From: Apostichopus japonicus
Taxonomy: Eukaryota > Echinodermata > Holothuroidea > Aspidochirotida > Stichopodidae
Length of the DNA: 64,000 nt
Assembly (NCBI RefSeq): GCF_037975245.1
Contig: NC_092569.1
Coordinates: 32,058,668 to 32,122,667, forward strand
Direction of reading: 5' to 3'
Of the stretch, positions 55,701-64,000 are shown piece by piece. A program made the translations under genes and the position numbers. Numbering within the stretch: position 1 is the stretch's first letter; every line of letters starts with the position of its first letter. The notes under the pieces were generated by a model, which worked only from the letters and a program-made list of their open reading frames with translations, did not search any database and had not been told where the DNA came from.

Positions 55701-56351
55701 TAGTAACCCAAATCTAGTATTTGGTAAATGTAGTTTCCTCATCTGCATGTGACTTCTGTTGTGACACTGTATTTCAAACGGAACAACAACAACAAATACA
55801 TAAAAACGTCCTTGCAAAGACAAAATACCACCTTATGTATCGTACATATTGATATTATTATTATAATAAAACAAAACATTCGCGGAACTGACGTTGTCAT
55901 GTTGGTAGGACAAAAACACACTGCCCTCTATTTTGCATCCGATATTGAATTCGTTCAAAGTATATAAAATGACCGGTTTATGTACTCTTTCTCGTTTGTT
56001 GCAGGTTTAAATGCTTTGTCTTTCAGCAACAATAAACAATTCAGTACAAAAGACCAGGATAACGATGGATGGAGCAACTACGACTGTGCGGAGGGACACA
56101 GAGGAGCCTGGTGGTTCTATTATTATTATCGCTGTAGTTATTCTTATTGTCAGTATTATGTATGTCAAAAAAGTTATAATTGCCATTATTTTCCCGATGG
56201 CAGCGAAGGGTGCGCTTATTGCGCTTATTCTCACCTCAACGGAGACTACGACGGCTCTACTCGAGGAACGCACGTGTTCTGGTATAGTTCTAGTTTGAAC
56301 AGTTATGGATGCAACCTTCAATACACAGATATGAAAATACGGCCTGTGTAG
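43684..56351 (+). CDS. Gene 3: secreted protein with partial FBG - TIL - one E-like module - complete FBG
   Basis: Eight exons join in frame: 43684-43749, 49762-49792, 50722-50894, 51266-51530, 51925-52136, 53155-53463, 53727-53988 and 56005-56351. The total is 1,665 nt, or 554 aa plus stop, with GT/AG junctions throughout. The plan is that of gene 1 with two fewer E modules. All splice sites are sound, including a better exon 4 acceptor (TTGCAG) than gene 1. The leader is identical to that of gene 1. The P subdomain carries its own version of the Tyr/Cys-rich insertion. A relic of an extra E exon lies in the intron after the TIL exon. Function as a secreted recognition protein is inferred from the FReD family. 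Confidence 0.86.
48085..49056. mobile_element. Right-hand part of the hAT-like TIR element in intron 1 of gene 3
   Basis: This segment is collinear with 12,830-13,783 of unit 1, ending in the same ATATCGG-rich subterminal region and CGGCACAATACT terminus. The left end, together with flanking intron, is deleted. Open frames here (for example on the plus strand at 48,559-48,822) are not shared as intact frames with unit 1. Confidence 0.45.
49762..49792 (+). CDS. Gene 3 exon 2: 31-nt microexon
   Basis: The exon encodes IIVSAEGRSS plus the first base of Gly, phase 0 to 1. The acceptor is TTATTACACAG and the donor GTAGGT. It is the same exon as in gene 1 with one substitution. Confidence 0.7.
50722..50894 (+). 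CDS. Gene 3 exon 3: FBG domain 1, N-terminal part
   Basis: The exon encodes 57 residues (RDCKEVSNACSS, VYLIKPDVYPEPFEAYC, GGWT). There are only five nucleotide differences from gene 1 exon 3 over 173 bases. One change, Phe to Ser after the second Cys, alters residue chemistry. Confidence 0.86.
51266..51530 (+). CDS. Gene 3 exon 4: FBG domain 1, central part
   Basis: The exon encodes 88 residues from VLQRRRSDSVNFNRSW to RSDG, with FReD B-part motifs as in gene 1. The acceptor is TTGCAG and the donor GTAAGT in phase 1. The following intron is only 394 bases and contains no P-subdomain exon. Confidence 0.87.
51925..52136 (+). CDS. Gene 3 exon 5: TIL domain
   Basis: The cysteine pattern is identical to gene 1 exon 5 (EWCPANEIFSNGTCERTC, QCVCVGEYLRHQ, CIPLNQCNC). 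The acceptor is CTCTAG and the donor GTCAGT, phase 1 to 0. An NGT sequon replaces the NET of gene 1. Confidence 0.83.
52471..52564 (+). pseudogene. Relic of an E-module exon in gene 3
   Basis: Only the 3' half of an E exon remains: ARKCSYNQNHLRNGGTC, then NCFVADIDSVLG with a GTCAGT donor. The 5' half and the splice acceptor are missing, with intron-like sequence (TTCATAAAGATCCATACCC) abutting it directly. A conserved GDG motif has become RNG. Because E modules are phase 0-0, exclusion of this relic leaves the gene in frame. Confidence 0.75.
53155..53463 (+). CDS. Gene 3 exon 8-type: E-like module plus FBG2 N-terminal part
   Basis: The exon encodes 103 residues from EGHFYINSRCTQKSTC through PDYEGDGVTC and VLPKDCYELY to VYCEMESNGGGWT. 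The acceptor is AAATTAG and the donor GTGAGT, phase 0-0. It follows the TIL exon directly in the mature transcript. Confidence 0.85.
53727..53988 (+). CDS. Gene 3 exon 9-type: FBG2 central part
   Basis: The exon encodes 87 residues opening VIQRRSSASTDFYRGW, with KDGFGHKNQDHWLGNKYIH and LRIDLRD. Length and phase are the same as gene 1 exon 9. Confidence 0.87.
56005..56351 (+). CDS. Gene 3 last exon: FBG2 P subdomain with Tyr/Cys-rich insertion, and stop
   Basis: The exon contains KDQDNDGW, GHRGAWW, a 39-residue Tyr-rich insertion with six cysteines, HLNGDYDG and the terminal QYTDMKIRPV plus TAG. The Ca-site aspartates are kept although Arg of the usual DRD is Gln. The insertion is the part most different from genes 1 and 2. 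Confidence 0.87.
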
Positions 56352-56636
56352 ACAAAACACTGTATAAATAACACATTGCCAAAAAGAGCAGGTTTTACTT
56401 AGAAATAAGAAAATATCCATACAGATCTTCGAGCGTCGGACAGCTGGACGTGCCATAGACAAGAAAGAAGAAGAAGAAAAGCAACAAAAATTTCAAACGG
56501 GACGATTCGACTAAATAATTCATTTTCCAAGGGAATGCGTAGATATTAATTGAAATTGATGTCAAATTATTAATATTAATCAGCTTACTGTTGTTTGATA
56601 GTTTGAAAATTGATTATTGCATGAGTCTCACAAAAG

Positions 56637-56642
56637 AATAAA
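56637..56642 (+). terminator. Poly(A) signal of gene 3
   Basis: AATAAA follows GAGTCTCACAAAAG at the position conserved in all three copies. Confidence 0.6.
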
Positions 56643-56890
56643 AGAATACAAAAAAGTAAACTTGTGCATTTTTCCTTAATTTGTTGCATCCCTCGTAGTC
56701 AACCCTCAACCTCCCCCCACCCCCCCCCCCCCAAGTATTATTAGTTGGTTGGAAATGGACAATTGCAAGTTGATTCTTAACGATTCTTGGTTTCTAGGAC
56801 ACATACACACACATTTCAAATACTTACATATTTATATGAAGTCATTATCAGGGTTGGCGTCGAACTACTCACAAAACATAGGGTAACATT

Positions 56891-56895
<5 letters not shown>

Positions 56896-56965
<70 letters not shown>
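56896..56965. repeat. TA dinucleotide microsatellite
   Basis: About 70 bases of alternating A and T lie just downstream of gene 3, near the end of the homology with unit 2. Frames through it are artefacts. Confidence 0.97.
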
Positions 56966-56971
<6 letters not shown>

Positions 56972-57284
56972 TACAACATCCCTAAATAAATTATCAAAAA
57001 CCAGCTATGTCAACTGATGACAAAATATTCTGTGGTTGCACATGGTGTTGTTAATCTCATATACAAAGTCAAATTAAAATAACGCAATATTGAAAACAGA
57101 GGTACTATCGCTAAATTTGGGAGTTTGTTTGTGGAAAATTAATAATTATGTGTATTATGTGTAGTATGAAGCTTCGGCGGGCGCGAGGGGGGGGGGGGGG
57201 GGTGCGTGGCACTCACATCTATAAACCTTCAAGTTTGCTTCCTTTTGGTCCTTGGATTGATATGTCAGTCATAGTTCTAGGACA

Positions 57285-57375
57285 AAATCCCCCCCGGACA
57301 AAATCCCCCCGGACAAAATCCCCCCAGACAAAATCCCCCCGGACAAAATTCTCCAGCCATAAACTCCCCTGGACA
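57285..57375. repeat. Minisatellite of ~16-bp units (GGACAAAATCCCCCC)
   Basis: Four to six head-to-tail units of GGACAAAATCCCCCC decay to the right. They follow a pure G tract at 57,187-57,202. The array is non-coding. Confidence 0.9.
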
Positions 57376-57399
57376 AAATCCAGTGTGCCAGTCAAGGCA

Positions 57400-57745
57400 T
57401 GGGTCATTGCACTGGTTAGGGTACCGGTCAGAGTAACAGTGAGGGTGCTGGCGAGCGTAACTGTGAGGGCTCCTGTTAGGGTACCTGTGAGGGTACCGGT
57501 CAGGGTACTGGCCATGTGACTGGTCAGGGTACCGGTCATCATACTGGTCACTGTACCGGTCAGGGTTGCACTCAGTGTACTGGTTAGGGTACTGGTCAAG
57601 ATACCAGTCAGGATACTGGTCTGGGTACCGGTCAGGAGACTGGTCGGGAGATCAGTGAGGGTAACTGTGAGGCTACCTGTTAGTGTGGCATTTCAGGGAC
57701 CGGTCAAGGTTTTGGTCAAAGTACTGGTCATTGTACCAGTACTAA
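57400..57745. repeat. Minisatellite of ~12-bp units (GGTCAGGGTACC)
   Basis: Degenerate units based on GGTCAGGGTACC and GGTCAGGGTACTGG repeat for about 345 bases with no strict higher-order period. An open frame on the minus strand reads as repeated TLTGTLTS, which follows from the 12-base period rather than from selection for a protein. Confidence 0.88.
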
Positions 57746-57938
57746 TAAGGGTACGTATAATTACTTACAATTTCGTAACTGTTAGTTCATTATAAGAAAC
57801 TATAGTCATTTTACTTGAAGTATTCACATGAAAGAAGTTCATCGTCCTTTTAAAATTACGCAAATGAGGAAAAGTTGTGAATCTGTGATTCCCACTGAGC
57901 GAGCGTCAGGCTACGGGCATAAGCAGCATGTGTATATA

Positions 57939-59850
57939 CAGGCGCGTATCCAGGATTTTCTAACCCGGGTGGCGCGAATTACTAAGCGGAGCGCCACCAT
58001 CAGTTGGCGCGGAGCGTACAAGAAAATTTCTGGTTTCGATACCCCCCAGGTCACCGGATATGGCACTTCTCGGGCTTGAAAATGAGCAACCAGATGTACA
58101 CTTTTGCCCGAGAACCAAGTATTTCCCAAAAGTTTTTTTCCCCCATCCATAACCTTTTTGAAGATTGTCACCAGTCACATCATGTTCGACCTGATTGCAT
58201 GTCCTATGGATCATTGCTTTTGTAGGTGATTCTACGTCACGGCCCACAATATCCGAAAGCCCCACTTTTCAAGGTTTTATGCCCAATATTTGTTGAGAAT
58301 TTGAAAATTAACATTTCTCGTGAATAAAATCACTTGAAAACATACCCATAATGTTGCAGAAAATTCAATCTATGGACAACCAATATAGAAAAAACCTCCT
58401 TGAACCCCTAAAAGACAGGTCAAAATTGCACGAGTAGAGGAAAGTATGATGAAGAATGTTTGTCAGGAAATTTTTTGAAAATTCCGACACAGTTAATTTA
58501 TTGGTGTAGAAATATTGCAACCACTTATAATGGCTATTATAAAACTTGGTTGAAGGAAATGAAAAATAGCCGATATTTCCGATATCAGGTATATCGAAAC
58601 CGAACACCACACACATAGGCGTAGGTCCCGTAGGAGTGCCCCCCCCCCCCCCAACCAAATTTTTCCCATTTTCTTCGGGCACCTACTTAAAGAAAAATAA
58701 ATAGTAATGAATAGCTTAAAAATGATCTCCTTGGTAATTAAAATAAAGTTGTAAGCTTGACCGACATTACTACTGTAAAAGAGAGTTTTGACATAAATGG
58801 ATCTGTATGCTTTTTCTCCATCTACATAAGACATTTGGTTGTTTACATTAGCATCCGGCGGTATACTGTGTAACTTTCACGGACCGTGCGGTACACGATG
58901 CCATGCAATGTAATGACCGATGCTTGCTTGTATGATATTGGCATCGATGTATTGAACGCGCGCTTTGCGCGCGAAAAATTTTGGCCTTTTTTTTCGGGCA
59001 AGTCATTACAGCCCCCAAATCCAATTGGGCTCCTACGCCTTTGACTACACACATAGACAGTTTTTGAGGCTGTTCATCGTGGAACATGCATTTCAATGCT
59101 CACTGATACGATGTTATATCTGCTCTTTACTTTACAAACTCGAACAAGCGTGTAGCGAGTAATTGCCAAGGGAGGGGCGAAGCCGGTAGGCAAACTATCT
59201 AAGCGAAGGGCCACCATGAGTTGGCGCGAAGCGTACAATAAAAAATTTGGCAGAAAATGCCTCCCAGATTGCTGGAAATGACACTTCTCAGGCCTTGTAA
59301 GTTGCATCTAAGCATTGTCTATTTTGAAATTACTAGCGATGTCATAAAGAAAATTTGCTCGGGGGGGGGGGCGGTCGCCCCCTTCCCGAAATGCGTCATG
59401 TTCCCCGACGACTCGGTCGAGTTCAAGACCAGCCACAGTTGGTTCCATATAGCACAATCGTACAATTGTTTAAGGCTTCCATACACACACGCGCGTTATG
59501 ATAGACCATATATAGTATTTATATAGATACATTAGTGAGAGAGGAAATATGGAAACGTCAAAAAATGGAAACGTCAAAAACGTAATCCTTGATCTATCAC
59601 TGCCTACCCTGTGTATATAATAGGGATCAGCGCTTTAACTATGACTGTTCCTCTTTCTCTTCCCGAGGTCTTGGCTATCTTCTACTCCCTCCTTTTCTCA
59701 TTTTTCTCTCTTTTTCTTTTTCTTTTCCCTTCCTTTCTCTCCTCCTTTTCTTTTTTCCCCCTTCTTTTCCCTTTTTCTTCTCTTTTTTTCTCTCCTCTTT
59801 TCCTTACCCGGGGGGCGCGCGCCCCCAACGCCCCCCTGGATACGCACCTG
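57939..59850. mobile_element. TIR-bounded element, ~1.9 kb, composite
   Basis: The left end CAGGCGCGTATCCAGG (57,939-57,954) and the right end CCTGGATACGCACCTG (59,835-59,850) are inverted repeats matching at 15 of 16 positions. ATATA borders both ends, a possible but low-complexity target duplication. Inside, two related segments (about 57,958-58,090 and 59,165-59,310) share GCGCCACCATCAGTTGGCGC-like cores. A pure C run lies at 58,639-58,652 and a polypyrimidine stretch near 59,650-59,810. No intact transposase frame is seen. It may be one nonautonomous element carrying nested insertions, or two fragments whose ends happen to face each other. Confidence 0.55.
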
Positions 59851-60516
59851 ATATAGTAAGTTAGGCGAAACGTATACGGTATAGGTAGGCATATAGGCTA
59901 AGCGTATATGAAACTAATACTGAGGGAGACTGCATAGGCTGTATAATGTTGCTATAGCCTAGGCCTACGGTAACTCCGCCAATAAATGTGGATAAAGATA
60001 GTCGTTCTGATTCATGTGGATTATATTATGTTATACTGCCCTTAGTAGACCAGTTAGTACAGTAGAATAGTTTGACAAAAGTGAAGTTAGACCAAACTGT
60101 GTACAGTAAAGATGTTGATGAATGTCACCAAATTGTTTAGCCGGCTTATAATACCTTTAAAGTTTGCATTTTGTAGTTGGAACGTTTGCTTCGCTAGAAT
60201 ACCAGTGTCTATGTCATTCGTACTGAGCTACTGTACGTATCAAACAATTTTAATTTTGTACAGGAAGTTCTTGGGTGCGGAGTTGCAGTATATGTATTAC
60301 CATAGCCTACTATTAATTGGAATAAATAGTAAATAGGACTAATCGTGGCGTCATCGAGTAGGCTGAGCAGACCTGGGCTATCCCCTCGGTGTGCTGCCTT
60401 CTTTAATGACATCAGATGGCTAATTTAATTTATTAATTTGTATTCCTTGTTGAAGGCATCTACAGCAGGCCTATGCGTTGGTGATGGCGTGTGTGACGCC
60501 TTGGCTTGTAAACATT
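59851..60516. other. Unassigned intergenic stretch
   Basis: No gene or clear repeat is seen. Open frames of 65-75 codons on both strands have no domain or splice support. Confidence 0.5.
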
Positions 60517-61190
60517 GATATCTCAAGAACTAAAACTTGCTGGTACTTTAAAGTTGGTATACAGTAGGTAGCCCTTTGTAAGTAGACAGTCCTTCTTGTT
60601 TTAAATGGAGGTCAAAGGTCAATAGTGGTCAAAGTCTGATAACCTTGTAAACACACAAGAAGTAAAAGTTGCTGGAACATCATACTTGGTATGTAGGTAG
60701 CCCTTGATGAGTAGACAGGACTTGTTTTTATGAAGGTCAAAGGTCATTTCATGCCAACAGAGGTCAAATTGAAAACTTGTGAACATGATATCTTAAGAAG
60801 TCAAAACTGCTGGAACTTCATACTTGGTATGTAGGTACAGTAGCCCTTAGTGAGTATACAGTCCTTAATTTTTTCATGGAGGTCAAATGTCCTTGGAGAT
60901 CAACAGAGTTAAAGTCAGAAAACCTTCTAAACACGATATCTCAAGAACTAGAAGTTGCTTGAACTTCATACTTGGTATGTAGGTAGTCCTTAGTGATTAG
61001 ACAGTCCCTTTTGTTCTTCATGGTGGTCAAATGTCATTTGAGGTCTACAGAGTCAAAGTCTGAAAACCTTGTCAACATGATATCTCAAGAACTAAAAGTT
61101 GCTTGAACTTCGAACTTAGTTCTTATGTAGGAAGCCCTTGGTGAGTAGACAGTCCCTCTATTTCATAGAGGTCAACGTGGGCCGTGAAGG
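60517..61190. repeat. ~140-bp satellite x 5 containing AGGTCAAAGGTCA
   Basis: Units start near 60,517, 60,651, 60,787, 60,935 and 61,079. Each contains GATATCTCAAGAACTA (or a variant), ACTTGGTATGTAGGTAGCCC, GTGAGTAGACAGTCC and a GGTCAAAGGTCA-type segment. Two units hold a perfect AGGTCAAAGGTCA (60,609-60,621 and 60,734-60,746), the DR1 layout bound by several nuclear receptors. Later units have degenerate versions. Whether the motif is functional or only part of the repeat is unknown. Confidence 0.85.
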
Positions 61191-62584
61191 GGACTGGGTG
61201 CCTCAATATTCTTAGTTAAAAACATTGGGGCACTGATAAAGGGGCTAACAATAAAACTCATAGGCCTACATTGTCGGACACATGTATAGACGTGATAAAT
61301 ATATTTATGAACCGTAGTGTCACACAAGACTGCTACACTGTTCACGCAGGTTAAATCTTAGGAGCTCTCTACATGTATTGTGCATTTATTGTGCATATAT
61401 ACGTGATGAGCGGTTAAACTAAACCTTGTGTTCTTTTTGAACGCCATTCCTACAACACGTGCCTAGAATCTTGAGGTTGCACACTATTGACTAATGAAAT
61501 CAAAAGAAATGATATGAACATTTCGCAAACTGTCCAGACGTTCATATTATCGTTGGCTCACTCTCATTGAGGAAGTTCAAATTTCAAGGGGCAGCTGCCC
61601 CGCCCCCTACCTACCCCCGCAGGCTACGGCCCTGTAGTTGGCACCAGTGAACTTAATCCCAAATAAAATATTTTGTGAACATATGTACAGAACTACTAAA
61701 CTAGAACCCGAGGTATAATGACTAACATGGTTGCAACAACATGACTAGCAGCTTAGCACCCAGGCTAAGCACCATGTATGTATCTGTCTCAAATCTCGTT
61801 TGATATATGTAATTTTCTCAAAAACACTTCAAAACTATCCTGGGTGACTTTGCTAACTAAACTGATTGCACAATATTATTTGCACAATATTATTTGTTAT
61901 ATTGTTGGTACGTGAAATACAATATACTATAATATAAAAATAATTTTATCCTGCAAGAAGATTATCGAATGTTTCGGGCTTTCATTACCTATTGACTTGT
62001 GCAGATAACCTCAGAGGTATATGAGCGCGGTTCCTCATTTAATTTACGCTATCAATGAAATCTATAATTCTTATTTCAATCCAGATGAAAAGTTCTATTT
62101 TCTAAGATGAGAATAAAAAATTAATAACATACTAATCTCATGTAACACAATGTTTCAGCTCCCTTTGTGGGATACACGAGTCATTATGAGTCTGAATGAT
62201 ACTCCAGCGCCTACGCGAATCAGTTACCAAACTTGTGGATGGGGTAACATATGATATAGTGTCCCCACCCTTTAGAAGTGGGGACGTGTCCCCTGCCCCC
62301 CCCCCCCCCATGATTGACGCCTCTGATGCGTATACATCTAGAAGTAATAGGTCTACAAAGTTACACCGTAATTGACGCAAAGTGCTATAACTTCCTCTTA
62401 TCAGGACCTTTCACAGGTGCAGGTTTGGACTGATGTTCTAATAGTAAATGATTCTAATTATACTTATAACGTATTCTTTTGTATCTTCTTATATGACCGT
62501 TATTCCCCTCTTCAAGGGTGAAGTAGTGGCTCCAAAATTAAGACGAGCTGGTGTATACATGATTACTGTACGTTTTTGTATTCC
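61191..62584. other. Repeat-rich stretch before the LINE
   Basis: No gene is supported. GC-rich fragments near 61,585-61,640 (GGGGCAGCTGCCCC) and 62,265-62,325 (a C run) resemble ends of interspersed repeats seen elsewhere in the window. The rest is AT-rich. Confidence 0.5.
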
Positions 62585-64000
62585 ACCGATGATGACGAAA
62601 CTATGGAATGTATCAAAGATCTTCAAAATGGTAGTCAAAGACAATTATAATATTCATTGTAAAGTTGTTAAAGCATTTAATTACATTATTGTTCGTCCAT
62701 TCAGCCATCTTGTAACAGGTCTTTTAATAGTGGTATAATGTGCCTAATGTTCTTAAAATTACACGTGCTGTTCCTGTCTACAAAATAAAAAGTAAGAAAA
62801 AAGGTAAAAAACTATAGAACATTCTTGTATTACCAGTCTTTTCCAAGGAATTTGAAAAATTAGCATATAAATGTTGCTTTAAATTTCTTTCACATTATAC
62901 CATAATATAAAAACCAAATAACCCTTACTCTACAGCTCATCCATTAATTAACTTTATTGAGATCATCTTAAAGTCATTAAAGAAAAGTTATCTTTCTGGT
63001 GGAATTTTCCTTGACCTCTCAAACGCCTTCGACATTTTGGACCATAATATACTTATCATCAAAGTACACCATTATGGTATGGTGGGACTTCCAATAAAAT
63101 GGTTCACAGACTACCTATTGAACAGGAATCAGTTTATACATATTTCAAATTTTATTTCTCGTAAGTAAGCAATTACAACAGGTGTACCCCAAGGCTCTAG
63201 TTAGTGACTAATTACCACAGATGTACCACAAGGCTCTAGTTAGAAACCAATTGCAGCAGGTGTACAACAGGGCTCTAGTTAGTGACCAGTTACTACAGGT
63301 GTACCACAAGGCTCTAGTTAGTGACCAATTGCAACTCCCTGTACCACAAGGCTCTAGTTAGTAACCGATTACAACAGGACCACAAGGCTGTAGTTAGTGA
63401 CCAATTGCAACAGGTGTACCGCATGGTTCTATTCTGGGTCCACTACCCATTCTCATTTAATTCAATGATTTACCTCTAATTAGTTCAAAGTTTAAATTTA
63501 CTTTATACGCTGATGATACAAGTACCTTTAACGACAATCGAAATCTGCTCTCACTCATTATTAACGCCATTAATAACGAGAAGGTCTTTGTAACCAATTG
63601 GTTCACTGCGAATAAATTAACTCTGAATGCAACTGAGTCGACTGCTATTTTAATTATCTCACCCTATTCAAAGGGCTGTTGATGGATTAATGGTATTACT
63701 TGAAATAACAACTTTAGTTCATTTCTGTATCTACTACGTTTCTTGGCGTCACAATCGATCAGAATTTGATTTGGTCTTCTTACATAAATAATATATGTAT
63801 TAGAATTGCTGGTGTTAATTATAGATTGACACAGTTAGTTCCCAGGAAGGTTAACTTTTATTAACTATCTACAAAAGTCTAGTACTTCCTTTTTTAACTC
63901 ACTGTGTTCCTGTCAGCTGGGGATATGTCGCTGATATTTATACAAGCAAACTTTATTGAATACAGAAGAGTATTCGTTATGGTGCAGATAAACATTACTT
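62585..64000 (+). pseudogene. Degenerate non-LTR retrotransposon reverse transcriptase (jockey/CR1-like), truncated by window end
   Basis: Across frameshifts and stops the plus strand reads as a LINE RT: TMECIKDLQNGS, MPNVLKITRAVPVYK, then FLDLSNAFDILDHNIL (motif A region, near 63,007), GLPIKWFTDYLLNRNQF, TGVPQGS (63,177 onward), GSILGP, NDLP, KFKFTLYADDTS (catalytic YADD at 63,506-63,517) and FLGVTID. The residue pattern is that of the jockey/CR1 group. Several stop codons and an internal minisatellite rule out activity. The 3' end lies beyond the window, and an upstream endonuclease domain is not recognisable. Confidence 0.9.
63171..63425 (+). repeat. 39-bp minisatellite inside the RT domain (7 copies of the TGVPQGS-coding segment)
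   Basis: The segment AATTACAACAGGTGTACCCC with the following AAGGCTCTAGTTAGTGACC is repeated seven times with periods of 36-40 bases. Each unit re-encodes all or part of TTGVPQGSS, followed by an in-frame TAG. The last unit runs on into GSILGP of the RT. The array is therefore a tandem expansion of one conserved RT motif. Confidence 0.9.

Larger units (their letters stand above)
37547..56880 (+). repeat. Segmental duplication unit 3 (5' flank plus gene 3)
   Basis: This block is collinear with unit 1 from its first bases to beyond the stop codon. With unit 2 its 3' homology reaches about 56,880. Relative to unit 1 it has a 916-bp insertion in the 5' flank, one instead of three 430-bp blocks, one instead of two intron-1 segments, no AAT array and fewer E-module exons. 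The 5' flank (37,547-43,683) shows no supported gene besides the exon-like relic at 39,287-39,431. Confidence 0.9.

Noticed and set aside
57219-57599. Minus-strand open frame reading as repeated TLTGTLTS
   Set aside because: The 12-bp minisatellite is a multiple of three, so open frames arise without selection. There is no start context, signal or homologous protein.

Overview
The window is AT-rich animal DNA with intron-rich genes, many transposon remnants, minisatellites and pyrimidine tracts. The only clear protein-coding content is a small cluster of secreted fibrinogen-related (FReD/FREP-type) genes whose exons carry fibrinogen C-terminal (FBG), trypsin-inhibitor-like (TIL) and Cys-rich EGF/von Willebrand E-like modules. 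Proteins of this kind are expanded as candidate immune lectins in marine invertebrates. I infer a deuterostome, most likely an echinoderm such as a sea cucumber, but the sequence alone does not prove the taxon.

Layout. Unit 1 (1-22,700): about 6.2 kb of 5' flank, then gene 1 in ten exons (6,250-22,412, predicted 693 aa). Unit 2 (about 24,030-32,870): a mosaic in which a piece of 5' flank is joined to exons 4-10 of a second copy (25,087-30,335) and then to another piece of 5' flank. It lacks exons 1-3 and has a destroyed splice acceptor, so I call it a pseudogene. An intergenic interval (32,870-37,546) holds a satellite and a TTAA-flanked MITE-like palindrome. Unit 3 (37,547-56,880): a second near-complete duplicate with gene 3 in eight exons (43,684-56,351, predicted 554 aa). 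The last 7 kb (56,880-64,000) is repeat-dominated: a TA microsatellite, two minisatellites, a TIR-bounded 1.9 kb element, a 140-bp satellite with nuclear-receptor-like DR1 motifs, and a degenerate LINE reverse transcriptase running off the right edge.

Gene architecture. The two complete genes share an unusual plan: signal peptide, an FBG domain stopped after its A and B parts (no P subdomain), a TIL domain, one to three E-like modules, then a complete FBG domain. All exon phases fit. The cassette from exon 5 to exon 9 is a symmetric phase 1-1 block, so skipping it would give one complete hybrid FBG domain. The last exon carries a 39-43 residue Tyr/Cys-rich segment with six cysteines where ordinary FBG domains have a short loop beside the ligand pocket. 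This segment is the most divergent part of the three paralogues. This variable pocket loop, together with the copy-number-variable middle modules, is the best candidate for an undescribed recognition system here.

Comparing units 1 and 3 as natural 'before and after' copies reveals recent events: a 916-bp foldback-like insertion with an 8-bp target duplication, a triplicated 430-bp block, a duplicated intron-1 segment, a long AAT array, a deleted half of a TIR element, and exon-module gain and loss.
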